Shown here: in pieces, positions 1-7,552 of the stretch | Numbering within the stretch: the first letter of the stretch is position 1 | How the letters are laid out: the number at the start of each line of letters is the position of its first letter | From: an uncultured Megasphaera sp. | GTDB lineage: Bacteria; Bacillota; Negativicutes; Veillonellales; Megasphaeraceae | Direction: 5' to 3' | DNA: 21,122 nucleotides | Assembly: GCA_900540735.1 (NCBI GenBank) | Contig: UQHB01000047.1 | Location: forward strand, 1 to 21,122 | The notes under the pieces: model-generated | Databases searched by the model: none | What the model was told of the DNA's origin: nothing | The model's input: the letters and a program-made list of their open reading frames with translations, nothing else | Program-made: the position numbers and the translations under genes

Positions 1-2
1 AC

Positions 3-902
3 CTGTACCGTCTGAAAGGGTATGCATATAAACTGCATCGCTGCGGCTGGCGGAACAGCTTTTCTAAAACCGACGAAGATGCTACCTTCATGCGCATGAA
101 AGAAGACGCCATGAAGAATGGGCAGTTAAAACCGGCATACAATATCCAATACGGGGTAGATGCTGCGTTCATCGTGTGGGTCACGGCAGGACCGCAGCCT
201 ACAGATACGCCAACACTACTCCCTTTTTTGGCAGATATGGAACAACATACAGGCAGGAGGTATCCACGGGTCATTGCCGATGCAGGATATGAAAGTGAAG
301 AAAATTATGTCGGCCTAAAACAACGGGGACAGACCGCCTACATCAAACCAGCGAATTATGAGCAACAGCAAACCCGCTCCTACAGGCAGGACATCGGCCG
401 GAAAGAAAATATGCACTACGACGCGGCTCGCGATACCTTTACGTGTGCCCGGGGTAGAACACTATCTGTGAGTGCGGTACGGCACCGTCGCGCTGCTTCC
501 GGGTATATCGCGGAAGTAACACAATATACCTGTGAAGACTGCAGTGCCTGTCCGCTCAAACCAGCATGCATCCATGGGAACCGATGGTGTATCCCTGTCC
601 AAGACCGTGTCAAGCGGATAGAGATGTCTAAACGATTCCAACAAGAACGCCGGGAAGACCAGGAACGAATCACCACGCCGTTAGGAAAACAATTACGCAT
701 GAACCGTAGCATTCAATCCGAAGGAGCCTTTGCAATGGTCAAAGAAGACCTCTCCTTTCGTCGTTTTCTAAGCCGCGGGCAACGGAATGTATTGGTGGAA
801 AGCATGGTGGTAGCGATGGCTGCCAATATCTGGAAACTACATCATAAAATACAACGAGGCAGGCAAGACATACACCTGTTTCCCCTTTCCATTACGGCAT
901 AA
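3..902 (+). CDS. IS1182-family transposase, 5'-truncated by window edge
   Basis: DDE transposase that would move its own insertion sequence. The frame is open from base 3, so the internal Met at 90 is not the start: upstream codons read through SKTDEDATFMRMKED, a conserved block of IS1182-type transposases (DDE_Tnp_1_6 type). Further on are DAGYESEENY, a Cys cluster (CEDCSACPLKPAC) and the C-terminal block EGAFAMVKEDLSFRRFLSRG, carrying the expected last catalytic Glu. At least 299 residues remain; full members are about 450-550 aa, so the N-terminal half lies left of the window. No internal stop or frameshift is visible in this part. It ends about 170 bases before a hairpin that may be the element's right end. 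Family assignment is strong; whether the whole copy is active cannot be judged here. Confidence 0.85.
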   Translation: MYRLKGYAYKLHRCGWRNSFSKTDEDATFMRMKEDAMKNGQLKPAYNIQYGVDAAFIVWVTAGPQPTDTPTLLPFLADMEQHTGRRYPRVIADAGYESEENYVGLKQRGQTAYIKPANYEQQQTRSYRQDIGRKENMHYDAARDTFTCARGRTLSVSAVRHRRAASGYIAEVTQYTCEDCSACPLKPACIHGNRWCIPVQDRVKRIEMSKRFQQERREDQERITTPLGKQLRMNRSIQSEGAFAMVKEDLSFRRFLSRGQRNVLVESMVVAMAANIWKLHHKIQRGRQDIHLFPLSITA

Positions 903-1029
903 TATAGAGAGAATATATCTATTTTTTGACAGGTATTCCTGCCAATGGTACGATGCGCCCTTTTTTTAGGGTCAAACATGATATTTCTCTACAATGCAAC
1001 AAAACATGTGTCGTACGATATAACAAAAG

Positions 1030-1068
1030 GGCTGCCGCCAAAGCAAATAAATGCTTTATGCGACAGCC
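1030..1068. terminator. Hairpin with T-runs on both sides; terminator or IS end
   Basis: GGCTGCCGC (1030-1038) pairs with GCGACAGCC (1060-1068) with one mismatch that becomes a G-T wobble on the minus strand; inside it AAAGCA (1040-1045) pairs with TGCTTT (1052-1057) around AATAAA. On the plus strand gttgtttttt follows; on the minus strand a cccttttgtt run follows. It could end the transposase transcript and the Rpn-like transcript arriving from the right. It may instead, or also, be the terminal repeat of the IS1182-type element. Confidence 0.5.
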
Positions 1069-1142
1069 TCGTTGTTTTTTCACCTTCGTACCATCTTTTA
1101 TTGCTAATTTATCCAATTCTTTATTAGCCCCTTATCAAGGTT

Positions 1143-1904
1143 CTAAATATATTCTTCATATCGTTTTTGTTCTTCTCTGGGAATGCCTATTGCTGTCATT
1201 GCTTCTCCGGCACTCATATGCATATTTTTCATAATATTTCGTATGGCTTTTAAATTAGTTTCTTCCTTAGCTTCTGCAATATCTGAATTGTAGTCAAGAA
1301 TTGCTTTTTGGCGTTGTTCGTATTTGCGCCGTTCAGCTGGGTTATCTCTGAAATATTTTTCATATGCCAAGACTTGTTTTATCGTTTCGTCTTTCATCGC
1401 TAATTCCTCCAATTCCTTTTCACTACACCGATTAGAGAAATACGCCATCCACCGCTCTGAGCGGCGCAACGTGAGTATATCTGTAAACTTAAATTTCGGT
1501 AATTCCAAGAAATGAATGGCAAAGTAGTCCGTCATCTTTTGCCCCGTTACGGCACTCGTAATATAACACGGCGTGTGCCAATTCGGTTCATTTGTAAGGC
1601 AATCAAAATTCGTCAAGATAATGCTGATGGTTTTGCCGATTTCTGTATAACTGCCGTCAACAGGGAGTTCGGAGCCATATACATTAGACCAATAAAACAA
1701 AGCTCTCTCGAAAAACATTTTCCTTGCCGCGACTTGCACTTCAATGTCAACAAGGCTGCCGTCGTTGAGTTTAGCACAAATATCTAATTTCGAGAGCTTA
1801 CCATCAAAAGAATCCGGTTCTGCGTCTTTGTCTTTGAAAATAATGTCTGTAAATTGATTTTCTTCGTTTCTATCCAAAATATCATTCGATGAATTGCAAA
1901 TTTT
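1143..1904 (-). pseudogene. Rpn-family PD-(D/E)XK transposase-like nuclease, 5' end lost at IS30 junction
   Basis: Remnant of the Rpn/TIGR01784 family (recombination-promoting nuclease, PD-(D/E)XK fold). The retained part starts at the IS30 boundary and reads KICNSSNDILDRNEENQF, then the catalytic core KLSKLDICAK...LVDIEVQ (Asp plus ExQ) and the family block FFERALFYWSNVYGSEL. The C-terminal third is charged and ends near GIPREEQKRYEEYI. Roughly the first 30-40 residues of a typical member (about 280-310 aa) are missing. A Met at 1940 lies inside the IS30 element, and the residues from it to the boundary are IS sequence, so it is not the native start. The lost 5' part is not on the far side of the IS, where dsdA ends, so insertion was accompanied or followed by deletion. 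A chimeric protein could still be made, but loss of function is more likely. Confidence 0.75.
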
Positions 1905-2844
1905 AGTGCGACACCTGTAATTCTTGTACAAGTGCTTCAAATGGGGTCTTAAACTGAAGACATTTCCTGGGTCGATGATTTAATAGCAGTAATACATGCA
2001 ATAATTCTTCTTTGGATACCCTTGCAAAATCCGTTTTCTTAGGAAAGAACTCTCGTAACAATCCGTTGCTATTTTCATTACTTCCGCGCTGCCAGGCTGC
2101 ATACGCATCAGCAAAATAGAACGGAATCCCTTGCTGTTCTACGGCTGTATAACAGGCAAATTCTTTTCCTCTATCAGCTGTCATCGTTCGCACCGCACCA
2201 ACAGGCAACGCTTGCAATAGTTGTTGGATAGCCTGCCACATGGAAGCACTAGTGCGGTTTGGCATCGGGATAGCTACATAAAATCGAGTCTTCCGTTCTA
2301 AGAATGTGGCCACGCAATGGTTGCTCTTGCCACGGGCGGAAACTACGGTATCCAGTTCCCAGTGTCCAAATTCATTTCTGGCAGCAACGGCGTCGGGCCG
2401 ATCCTGAATAGACCTCCCTAGGCGGAACGTGCCGCGAGTTTCCGGCGGCTTACGCGAAGCCCCTTTCCGTCGCAGTACCTGCAGGAAGACGGCAATCTTT
2501 CCTTGATATATCCAATTATAAATGGTCTTATAGGAAATCCCTAAGGTGCTTTCCCGGCCTGCAATTTGTTCTGGCGACCATGTTTGTTGTAACCGGGTTT
2601 GCAGCAGTTGTAACCGTTGCGGCGTGGCTTTGCTAGGACGGCCTTTACGCTGTCCTTTTAACGCATAATCTCGTTGTGCTTCTTGGGCAGTATAAGACTG
2701 GTCGGAAGGTACGCGTTTTAGTTCACGGGCAACCGTCGCATGATGTACGTGAATGCGCGAAGCAATTTGCCGTGTGGAATATCCTTCTGCATGTAATACC
2801 TCTATCTTAATTCGTTGTTGTATGGTAAGATGTATGTAACTCAT
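1903..2844 (-). CDS. IS30-family transposase
   Basis: Transposase of about 313 aa for the surrounding insertion sequence. The N-terminal 60 residues form the IS30-type helix-turn-helix (LTIQQRIKIEVLHAEGYSTRQIASRIHVH...VARELKR). The DDE integrase-like catalytic domain follows: D165 in GHWELDTVV, D224 in MTADRGKEFA and E257 in RGSNENSNGLLREFFPK, the three expected acids. The C-terminus LNHRPRKCLQFKTPFEAL is also typical. I start it at the ATG at 2844, which has cacgaggta about 8 bases upstream, rather than at the in-frame Met 16 codons earlier. Only the first T of its TAA stop lies inside the proposed IS end; the AA comes from flanking DNA. No frameshift or missing catalytic residue is seen, so it is probably active. 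Confidence 0.9.
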   Translation of the reverse strand: MSYIHLTIQQRIKIEVLHAEGYSTRQIASRIHVHHATVARELKRVPSDQSYTAQEAQRDYALKGQRKGRPSKATPQRLQLLQTRLQQTWSPEQIAGRESTLGISYKTIYNWIYQGKIAVFLQVLRRKGASRKPPETRGTFRLGRSIQDRPDAVAARNEFGHWELDTVVSARGKSNHCVATFLERKTRFYVAIPMPNRTSASMWQAIQQLLQALPVGAVRTMTADRGKEFACYTAVEQQGIPFYFADAYAAWQRGSNENSNGLLREFFPKKTDFARVSKEELLHVLLLLNHRPRKCLQFKTPFEALVQELQVSH

Positions 2845-2924
2845 AGTAGATACCTCGTGACCCTGTGGAGTGTGGTTGCTTACATTGTACACGAATCTAC
2901 TGTGAGTTTTTTAGTTGTCGCACT
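1905..2924 (-). mobile_element. IS30-family insertion sequence, apparently complete
   Basis: The two ends are imperfect inverted repeats: AGTGCGACACCTGTAA at 1905-1920 and, read from the minus strand, AGTGCGACAACTAAAA at 2924-2909. The first nine bases match exactly. Length about 1,020 bp fits the family. Flanking dinucleotides are TT on both sides (1903-1904 and 2925-2926), compatible with a 2-bp target duplication but weak evidence in AT-rich DNA. The left end interrupts the Rpn-like gene; the right end lies 5 bp from the dsdA stop codon. Confidence 0.75.
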
Positions 2925-2929
2925 TTATT

Positions 2930-4273
2930 TTACAATCTATCAAGGCAATAAAAGTGTTGCATCACATCTTTAGGAACCATCCCACCGCCAGTAGCCCAAA
3001 CGACATGCGTTGCTTGCGGCATGACCATTATCAATTTTTGCTTTTCTAAGTAAGCCTTTCCTCTCTCAGTTTGCAACCAAAGGGGGCCCATAAATCCAGC
3101 TAAAGCCGACGGTTCCAAGAAAATATACTCTGTATCCGCCAACATAGTAAGCAATGTATATAGTCGTTCATCACTAATTGTAAAACATCCAGAAATATCA
3201 TGCACTAAGGTTCTACCAACCAATCCAGAGGGTCGTCCTACAGCAAGCCCATCGGCAGCAGTTTTGTTATCAATGCCAAAGTCTTGTGCAGATACTTCAT
3301 TATGCTTTCCTGTGACTAGACCTAAGAACATAGCCGGAGAATGTGTTGGTTCAGCAAAGAAACAATGTACGGCATCGCCAAAAACACTTCTCAATCCAAA
3401 AGTAATACCACCAGGTGCCCCTCCTACACCGCAAGGTATATACACAAATAGTGGATGAGATGCATCAACACTAATCCCCATATTATCGAACTGCTGTTGT
3501 AACCGTTTCGCCGCAACAGCATAGCCTAGGAATAAGGTTTGCGAATTTTCATCGTCTACAAAATAGCTCTTTGGATCCTTTTCTGATTCAGCCCGTCCTG
3601 CCGCAACAGCTTTGCCATAATCGGCATTATGTTCAACAACGATTGCCCCTTTTTCTCGTAGCATATCTTTTTTCCATTGTTTGGCATCTGTAGACATATG
3701 TACATATACTTTAAACCCTAATTTAGCACTCATAATACCAATGCTCAATCCTAAATTTCCTGTAGAGCCAACAACAATCGAATATTCTGAAAATAATTGC
3801 CGGAACTTCGGTTCCATGAGGACAGTGTAATCATCAGAAATATGTAATATACCTCGCTGTATAGCAATTTCTTCAGCATGTTTTAACACTTCATAAATGC
3901 CTCCACGAGCTTTAACAGAACCAGAAATTGGCAAATGGCTGTCTAACTTTATATATACTTTCCCGGGAATAATAGATTTTTCTCTCGTCTCTAGGGCATC
4001 CTTCATTGTTGGAATCTCTTGCAACTCTGACTCAATAATCCCCTGGGACACTTCAGTTTCTGGAAAGGCTTTAGCAATATATGGCGCAAACCGTGTGAGC
4101 CGCGCTTCTGCATCGTCAATATCAGCCATATTCATCTGCTCACTAATATTGCGACCATGACAACTCTGTTCCTGAGGATTGAGCCAATATGTTTCTTTGA
4201 GATTAATTACATCTTGTAAAATAGGATATTCTTGTATCCATTGTTCTTTTGTTTTTCCTGCAATTTTTTCCAT
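2930..4273 (-). CDS. dsdA: D-serine dehydratase (D-serine ammonia-lyase)
   Basis: PLP enzyme (fold type II, tryptophan-synthase-beta-like) converting D-serine to pyruvate and ammonia in the cytoplasm. Its 447 aa match the family length (E. coli DsdA is 442). Visible hallmarks: the Schiff-base lysine K121 in SGSVKARGGIYEVL, the phosphate-binding glycine loop VGSTGNLGLSIG, PCGVGGAPGG, and the terminal VWATGGGMVPKDVM. The start is the ATG at 4273, with gggagg at 4286-4281 seven bases upstream; an in-frame ATG at 4288 overlaps that ribosome-binding site and is rejected. It is transcribed divergently from the XRE-cupin regulator across a 115-bp region with two palindromes, so that regulator is the obvious candidate controller. 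Its stop is only 5 bp from the IS30 end, so its native downstream sequence is lost, but the C-terminus appears complete. Confidence 0.95.
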   Translation of the reverse strand: MEKIAGKTKEQWIQEYPILQDVINLKETYWLNPQEQSCHGRNISEQMNMADIDDAEARLTRFAPYIAKAFPETEVSQGIIESELQEIPTMKDALETREKSIIPGKVYIKLDSHLPISGSVKARGGIYEVLKHAEEIAIQRGILHISDDYTVLMEPKFRQLFSEYSIVVGSTGNLGLSIGIMSAKLGFKVYVHMSTDAKQWKKDMLREKGAIVVEHNADYGKAVAAGRAESEKDPKSYFVDDENSQTLFLGYAVAAKRLQQQFDNMGISVDASHPLFVYIPCGVGGAPGGITFGLRSVFGDAVHCFFAEPTHSPAMFLGLVTGKHNEVSAQDFGIDNKTAADGLAVGRPSGLVGRTLVHDISGCFTISDERLYTLLTMLADTEYIFLEPSALAGFMGPLWLQTERGKAYLEKQKLIMVMPQATHVVWATGGGMVPKDVMQHFYCLDRL

Positions 4274-4302
4274 AGCTATACCTCCCATACTATTAGTGAA
4301 AC

Positions 4303-4339
4303 TAAAAAATTAATTTTTTAAAATATATAGAATATATTT
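4303..4339. promoter_or_regulatory. Two adjacent perfect palindromes between dsdA and its divergent regulator
   Basis: The 18-bp palindrome TAAAAAATTAATTTTTTA (4303-4320) is immediately followed by AAATATAT-AGA-ATATATTT (4321-4339), an 8-bp inverted repeat with a 3-base centre. The second overlaps the first two bases of the -35 box of the regulator gene, and both lie upstream of dsdA, so a protein bound here could control both directions. AT-rich DNA makes chance palindromes more likely, but two perfect ones side by side at a divergent promoter are good operator candidates, most likely for the adjacent XRE-cupin protein. Confidence 0.55.
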
Positions 4340-4366
4340 GACTGCCCCTTTTATCTCTGTTACTAT
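4338..4366 (+). promoter_or_regulatory. Sigma-70-type promoter of the XRE-cupin regulator
   Basis: TTGACT (4338-4343), a 17-base spacer, and TACTAT (4361-4366). Transcription would begin near 4373, only just before the gaaagggg ribosome-binding site at 4374-4381, giving a very short leader. Confidence 0.6.
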
Positions 4367-4388
4367 CTCATTAGAAAGGGGTATTTGT

Positions 4389-4937
4389 ATGGATTTTACA
4401 ACTCAACTCGGGCAGAAAATCAAGGCCTTCCGTTTATCTAAACATCTTACTAGCAAAGAATTAGCATTGCAAGCACAAATTACACCATCTATGCTGAGCC
4501 AAATTGAACGAGGTCAAGCAACTCCTTCGCTTAACACTATTCGCTTATTAGCCTTAGCCTTAGATGAGCCCATGTATCGTTTTTTTTTAGAAGCAGTGGA
4601 TATAAATACGGATATAGTACGCAAAGGAAACAGGGTGAAACTTATTTCACAAGGAATTTACTATGAAAGTTTAACCCCTAATATGGACGGTACTATTGAA
4701 ATGATGCAATTAACACTACCTGTAAATATGTCAAATTGCCAAACTCCACTAGGTCATAAAGGTGAAGAGGTTGCTTTAGTCCAAGAGGGAATGGTCACCT
4801 TATTCTTAGGAAATGAAACGTGTATTTTACACGCAGGCGATAGTGTCCGTATAAAAAGCGAAATTAAACATCAGTGGACCAATACGGGGACAATACCTGC
4901 TACTATTATTTTTGCTGTTTCTCCACCTTCATTTTAA
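4389..4937 (+). CDS. XRE-family transcriptional regulator with C-terminal cupin domain
   Basis: DNA-binding regulator of 182 aa. Residues about 8-61 form an HTH_3 domain (LGQKIKAFRLSKHLTSKELA...PSMLSQIERGQATPSLNTIRLLALAL). Residues about 118-165 form a small cupin barrel (GHKGEEVALVQEGMVTLFLG...LHAGDSVRIKSEIKHQWTN), the usual small-ligand sensor in this class (PuuR/SutR-like). The start at 4389 follows aaagggg with about seven bases; an in-frame Met 17 codons upstream lies inside the promoter and is rejected. It diverges from dsdA and converges on the permease/PLP-enzyme operon, so it lies inside a D-amino-acid locus and probably senses a substrate or product of it. Which ligand, and whether it represses or activates, cannot be read from sequence. 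Confidence 0.88.
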   Translation: MDFTTQLGQKIKAFRLSKHLTSKELALQAQITPSMLSQIERGQATPSLNTIRLLALALDEPMYRFFLEAVDINTDIVRKGNRVKLISQGIYYESLTPNMDGTIEMMQLTLPVNMSNCQTPLGHKGEEVALVQEGMVTLFLGNETCILHAGDSVRIKSEIKHQWTNTGTIPATIIFAVSPPSF

Positions 4938-4983
4938 TATAGAGTCATCCTTCCCTACAGTAGAGAAGGATGACTCTATATTA
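4935..4983. terminator. Bidirectional hairpin between convergent genes, containing both stop codons
   Basis: A perfect 19-bp inverted repeat: 4935-4953 pairs with 4965-4983. The remaining 11-base centre CCTACAGTAGA itself contains CTAC/GTAG. The TAA of the regulator (4935-4937) and the TAA of the convergent PLP-enzyme gene (complement of 4981-4983) are the outermost base pairs of the stem. Long T-runs do not follow directly, so it may work partly as a convergent-transcript 3' end structure. Confidence 0.75.
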
Positions 4984-6096
4984 TACAACTATTTTTTTAG
5001 TAGAATTCCCTCGAATATCTACTTCAATCCATTTTTCTACCTGTTCATTTCGTACGCCAATGTAATAATTTGTAAAATTAGCACTTGAACAAGAATGATT
5101 TGGAATAATACATATTTTATCACCTACTTTTAAATTTGTCTTTCCATCTACTTTGATTTTCCCCACTTCTTCTGAAAGTCCATATATACAAAGTTCCGGA
5201 TGTCCTTTCACAGTGCCATACCCACGTATGGACGAATTTCCATGAGCGCCTTGATCTAAACCTAGACATTTAGTTCCAGCATCACAAATAAATATATCTT
5301 CTGCTGGATGGGAAATAACAGAAGCTAATACATATAACGCACATTCCTCTTCTGTTGCTGTTTGCGTAGAAAGTTGAATAGAGTCATTAAAAATATAATT
5401 CCCTGGATGGTATATACCAATATAAGAGCTACCGATACTACCTCTAAAAGTTGGTGTAGAACCACTGGAAATGATATCCACCGTATACCCTGCTTGACTT
5501 AATGATTTAGCAGCTATTTCTAGAGCGTGTTCTTCATCTTGGCAATACGCTTCGATTTCATCATGTGTGCAAGCACTGTAGACATGTCCAGGATGTGTAG
5601 AAATTCCTTTAAAAGACAAGGACTCATATCGTTGTAACGTATTTACTAAGGAAACAGCTTTATCTGGAGCTACGCCAAACCGATGTAAACCACTGTCTAC
5701 AATCACAGTGTACGGAATAACTACATTGGCTTCTCGAGCTTTTTCATTAATATAAGATGCAGCTTCTTCTCCATCAATACGGATAATAAAATTACATTTT
5801 TGAACTAATGTAATAACTCGTTGAATGGAAACATTTGTTGCTACGGGATAGGCATACATAATATTCTTCTTCCCTTTGTTACATAGAGCTTCAGCTTCAT
5901 CTAACGTGCCACATAAAAAACCAGTACAGCCATACGATTCCTGAAGTTCTGCCAACATAGTACTTTTATGAGTCTTAACCATAGGCCAAATTTGTTTATT
6001 ATGTTTCTTTGCAATATCTGCATAAGTCTGAATATTTTTTTCCATTATATCTAAATCTAAGAGAATAGCTGGTGTTTGAATTTGATTAATATGCAT
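4981..6096 (-). CDS. Fold-type III PLP enzyme, D-threonine aldolase / D-serine dehydratase (DSD1-like) family
   Basis: Likely metal- and PLP-dependent enzyme acting on D-beta-hydroxy amino acids (D-serine, D-threonine or D-threo-3-hydroxyaspartate), in the cytoplasm. The 371-aa protein has an alanine-racemase-like N-terminal barrel starting TPAILLDLDIMEKNI, with K41 in WPMVKTHKS as the expected Schiff-base lysine. The C-terminal domain (D-ser_dehydrat type) carries H334 and C336 in IIPNHSCSSANF, the metal-binding pair of the family. The ATG at 6096 follows gaggag by about seven bases; a GTG at 6111 overlaps that site. It starts 21 bases after the permease stop and should be co-transcribed with it. 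The exact reaction (aldol cleavage, dehydration or racemisation) is not decidable by eye; a dehydratase role is favoured by dsdA nearby. Confidence 0.85.
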   Translation of the reverse strand: MHINQIQTPAILLDLDIMEKNIQTYADIAKKHNKQIWPMVKTHKSTMLAELQESYGCTGFLCGTLDEAEALCNKGKKNIMYAYPVATNVSIQRVITLVQKCNFIIRIDGEEAASYINEKAREANVVIPYTVIVDSGLHRFGVAPDKAVSLVNTLQRYESLSFKGISTHPGHVYSACTHDEIEAYCQDEEHALEIAAKSLSQAGYTVDIISSGSTPTFRGSIGSSYIGIYHPGNYIFNDSIQLSTQTATEEECALYVLASVISHPAEDIFICDAGTKCLGLDQGAHGNSSIRGYGTVKGHPELCIYGLSEEVGKIKVDGKTNLKVGDKICIIPNHSCSSANFTNYYIGVRNEQVEKWIEVDIRGNSTKKIVV

Positions 6097-6117
6097 ACCC
6101 TCACTCCTCACTATAAA

Positions 6118-7473
6118 CTATACAAATAAAACCCATAAAATATATACGCAAAGTAATGATGTCAGTGCCTGCAAAACACTAATGATAGGAAATACTTTAT
6201 ATGCTATATCCGCTGACATTCCCGATGTAGTCGTAACGACCCAGAAAAAATCATCATTTCCATGAAATACCATAAATCCACCAGAAGCACAGGCCAACAT
6301 AGCAATGACTAAACCAATCGGTGTATTAAAACCTAATACATCTACTAATGGTAAAAGCATAGAGGCTGCAGTAATCATGCCAACAGTTCCAGAACCAATG
6401 GCTGTTCTAAAAATAGCACCAATTACGAAAGGCACTAATATACCTAAAGAGACACCTGAAAAATATTGAGTTACAATCATCTGTAAATCAGACATTTTTA
6501 ATACGGTAGCAAAAGCACCACCAGCACCTACAATGAGGACAATTTGCCCAGCAACTTTTAACGCTTCACCAAATTCTCCCTCAAAAGTCCAAACTTTTCT
6601 ATCGTGAGGCCGTACATTCATATACGATACAAAGGCAATAATCAAGCCGATTAATAGAGCAACAACCGTATTACCTAAGGAAAAGAATATAGTAAACAGC
6701 AATCCATCTCCAAAGGGTTTGGAATTAAGCATAGCTACAGTTCGTAATAGCATTAAAATAATTGGTAAAATAATCGGTGCAAAGGACATAAACGCACCCG
6801 GTCGCTGATGATTATCTTCTGGAACAACTTCTTCTGCAATTTCTTCAGCCATAAAGAAATATTTATTTCCAAGTATCTTCCCTGTAGCAAAAGCAACAAG
6901 TACAACCGGTATAGATATTAACATACCAAGCAAAATAACCATCCCTAAATCAGCACCTAAAATACCAGCAACGGATAAGGGGCCTGGCGTAGGCGGTACT
7001 AACATATGAGTAGCATGGAGCCCCATTGCCAACGCAATAGCCATTGTTGTCATGCTAATAGCAGTATCTCTGGATAACCGTTTTGCCAGTGGAGCCAACA
7101 AGACAAATGCTGAATCACAAAATACAGGAATTGATACGAAATATCCTGTGACAGCAAGTCCTAAAGGAGCGTGCTTTTTGCCGGTAATTCGCAAAATTGT
7201 TTTAGCCATAGTCTCTGCAGCACCACTTTTTTCTAGTAATGCTCCCATCACCGTGCCAATAGCAATAACAACACCTATACCAGCAATAGTCCCTCCCAAA
7301 CCTTGAGCATAACCATCCATAATATCATTAATACTATGTCCAATCATAAGCCCAAAAGAAATTGCTGCAATAGTCAAAGCAAAAAAGGGATGGAGTTTTA
7401 CTTTAATCGTTAAAAAAATTAAAATCCCAATAGCAATGATAATACATGAAATGACTAACATAGTACTGCTCAT
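6118..7473 (-). CDS. GntP-family permease, probable D-serine/hydroxy-acid importer (DsdX/GntP-like)
   Basis: Inner-membrane proton-coupled transporter of the gluconate permease family, 451 aa, about 12 hydrophobic segments. Family features include the N-terminal IIAIGILIFLTIKVKLHPF segment, GIGVVIAIGTVMGALLEKSGAAETMA, PVFCDSAFVLLAPLAK, LVPPTPGPLSVAGILGADLG and the C-terminal RTAIGSGTVGMITAASM with HGNDDFFWV. Members carry gluconate, other sugar acids or D-serine; the surrounding D-serine-type enzymes make D-serine or a related D-hydroxy amino acid the likely cargo, by inference. Start is the ATG at 7473 with aaggag at 7488-7483; a GTG at 7482 abuts that site. It is first in an operon with the PLP enzyme, has a consensus promoter 85-110 bases upstream, and is preceded by a short leader ORF. 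Confidence 0.92.
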   Translation of the reverse strand: MSSTMLVISCIIIAIGILIFLTIKVKLHPFFALTIAAISFGLMIGHSINDIMDGYAQGLGGTIAGIGVVIAIGTVMGALLEKSGAAETMAKTILRITGKKHAPLGLAVTGYFVSIPVFCDSAFVLLAPLAKRLSRDTAISMTTMAIALAMGLHATHMLVPPTPGPLSVAGILGADLGMVILLGMLISIPVVLVAFATGKILGNKYFFMAEEIAEEVVPEDNHQRPGAFMSFAPIILPIILMLLRTVAMLNSKPFGDGLLFTIFFSLGNTVVALLIGLIIAFVSYMNVRPHDRKVWTFEGEFGEALKVAGQIVLIVGAGGAFATVLKMSDLQMIVTQYFSGVSLGILVPFVIGAIFRTAIGSGTVGMITAASMLLPLVDVLGFNTPIGLVIAMLACASGGFMVFHGNDDFFWVVTTTSGMSADIAYKVFPIISVLQALTSLLCVYILWVLFV

Positions 7474-7485
7474 AGTTATCACTCC

Positions 7486-7521
7486 TTATGACACGTGAAT
7501 TACACCAATACTGACGTTCAT
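7486..7521 (-). CDS. Candidate 11-codon leader peptide upstream of the GntP-family permease
   Basis: In the 5' leader of the permease transcript, a perfect ribosome-binding sequence AAAGGAG (7535-7529) sits seven bases before an ATG at 7521 that opens an 11-codon frame, MNVSIGVIHVS, ending in TAA at 7488-7486. Its stop overlaps the permease ribosome-binding site (TAAGGAG), a layout typical of translational coupling or of a regulatory leader. The peptide has no run of one amino acid, so classical attenuation is not obvious. It could be fortuitous; expression is not shown. Confidence 0.5.
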   Translation of the reverse strand: MNVSIGVIHVS

Positions 7522-7552
7522 AAAGAAGCTCCTTTAATTCAAGTTAACTTTA

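Larger units (their letters stand above)
1..1070 (+). mobile_element. IS1182-family element, right part (right boundary tentative)
   Basis: Contains the transposase C-terminal part and about 170 bp of non-coding sequence after it. The proposed right end is the sequence tgcgacagcctc at 1059-1070, which resembles the ends I associate with this family and is followed by DNA that looks like an Rpn-gene remnant. The left end is outside the window, so the inverted repeat cannot be compared, and the same bases also form a terminator-like hairpin. The boundary is therefore tentative. Confidence 0.4.

Noticed and set aside
416..712. Minus-strand frame opposite the IS1182 transposase
   Set aside because: Shadow of the transposase coding frame with no supporting signal.
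926..1234. 102-codon plus-strand frame after the transposase
   Set aside because: It crosses the hairpin at 1030-1068 and runs into the Rpn fragment; low-complexity sequence and no start signal.
4268..4300. Alternative dsdA start at 4288
   Set aside because: That ATG overlaps the gggagg ribosome-binding site that serves the ATG at 4273, and the extra residues MGGIA are not part of the family.
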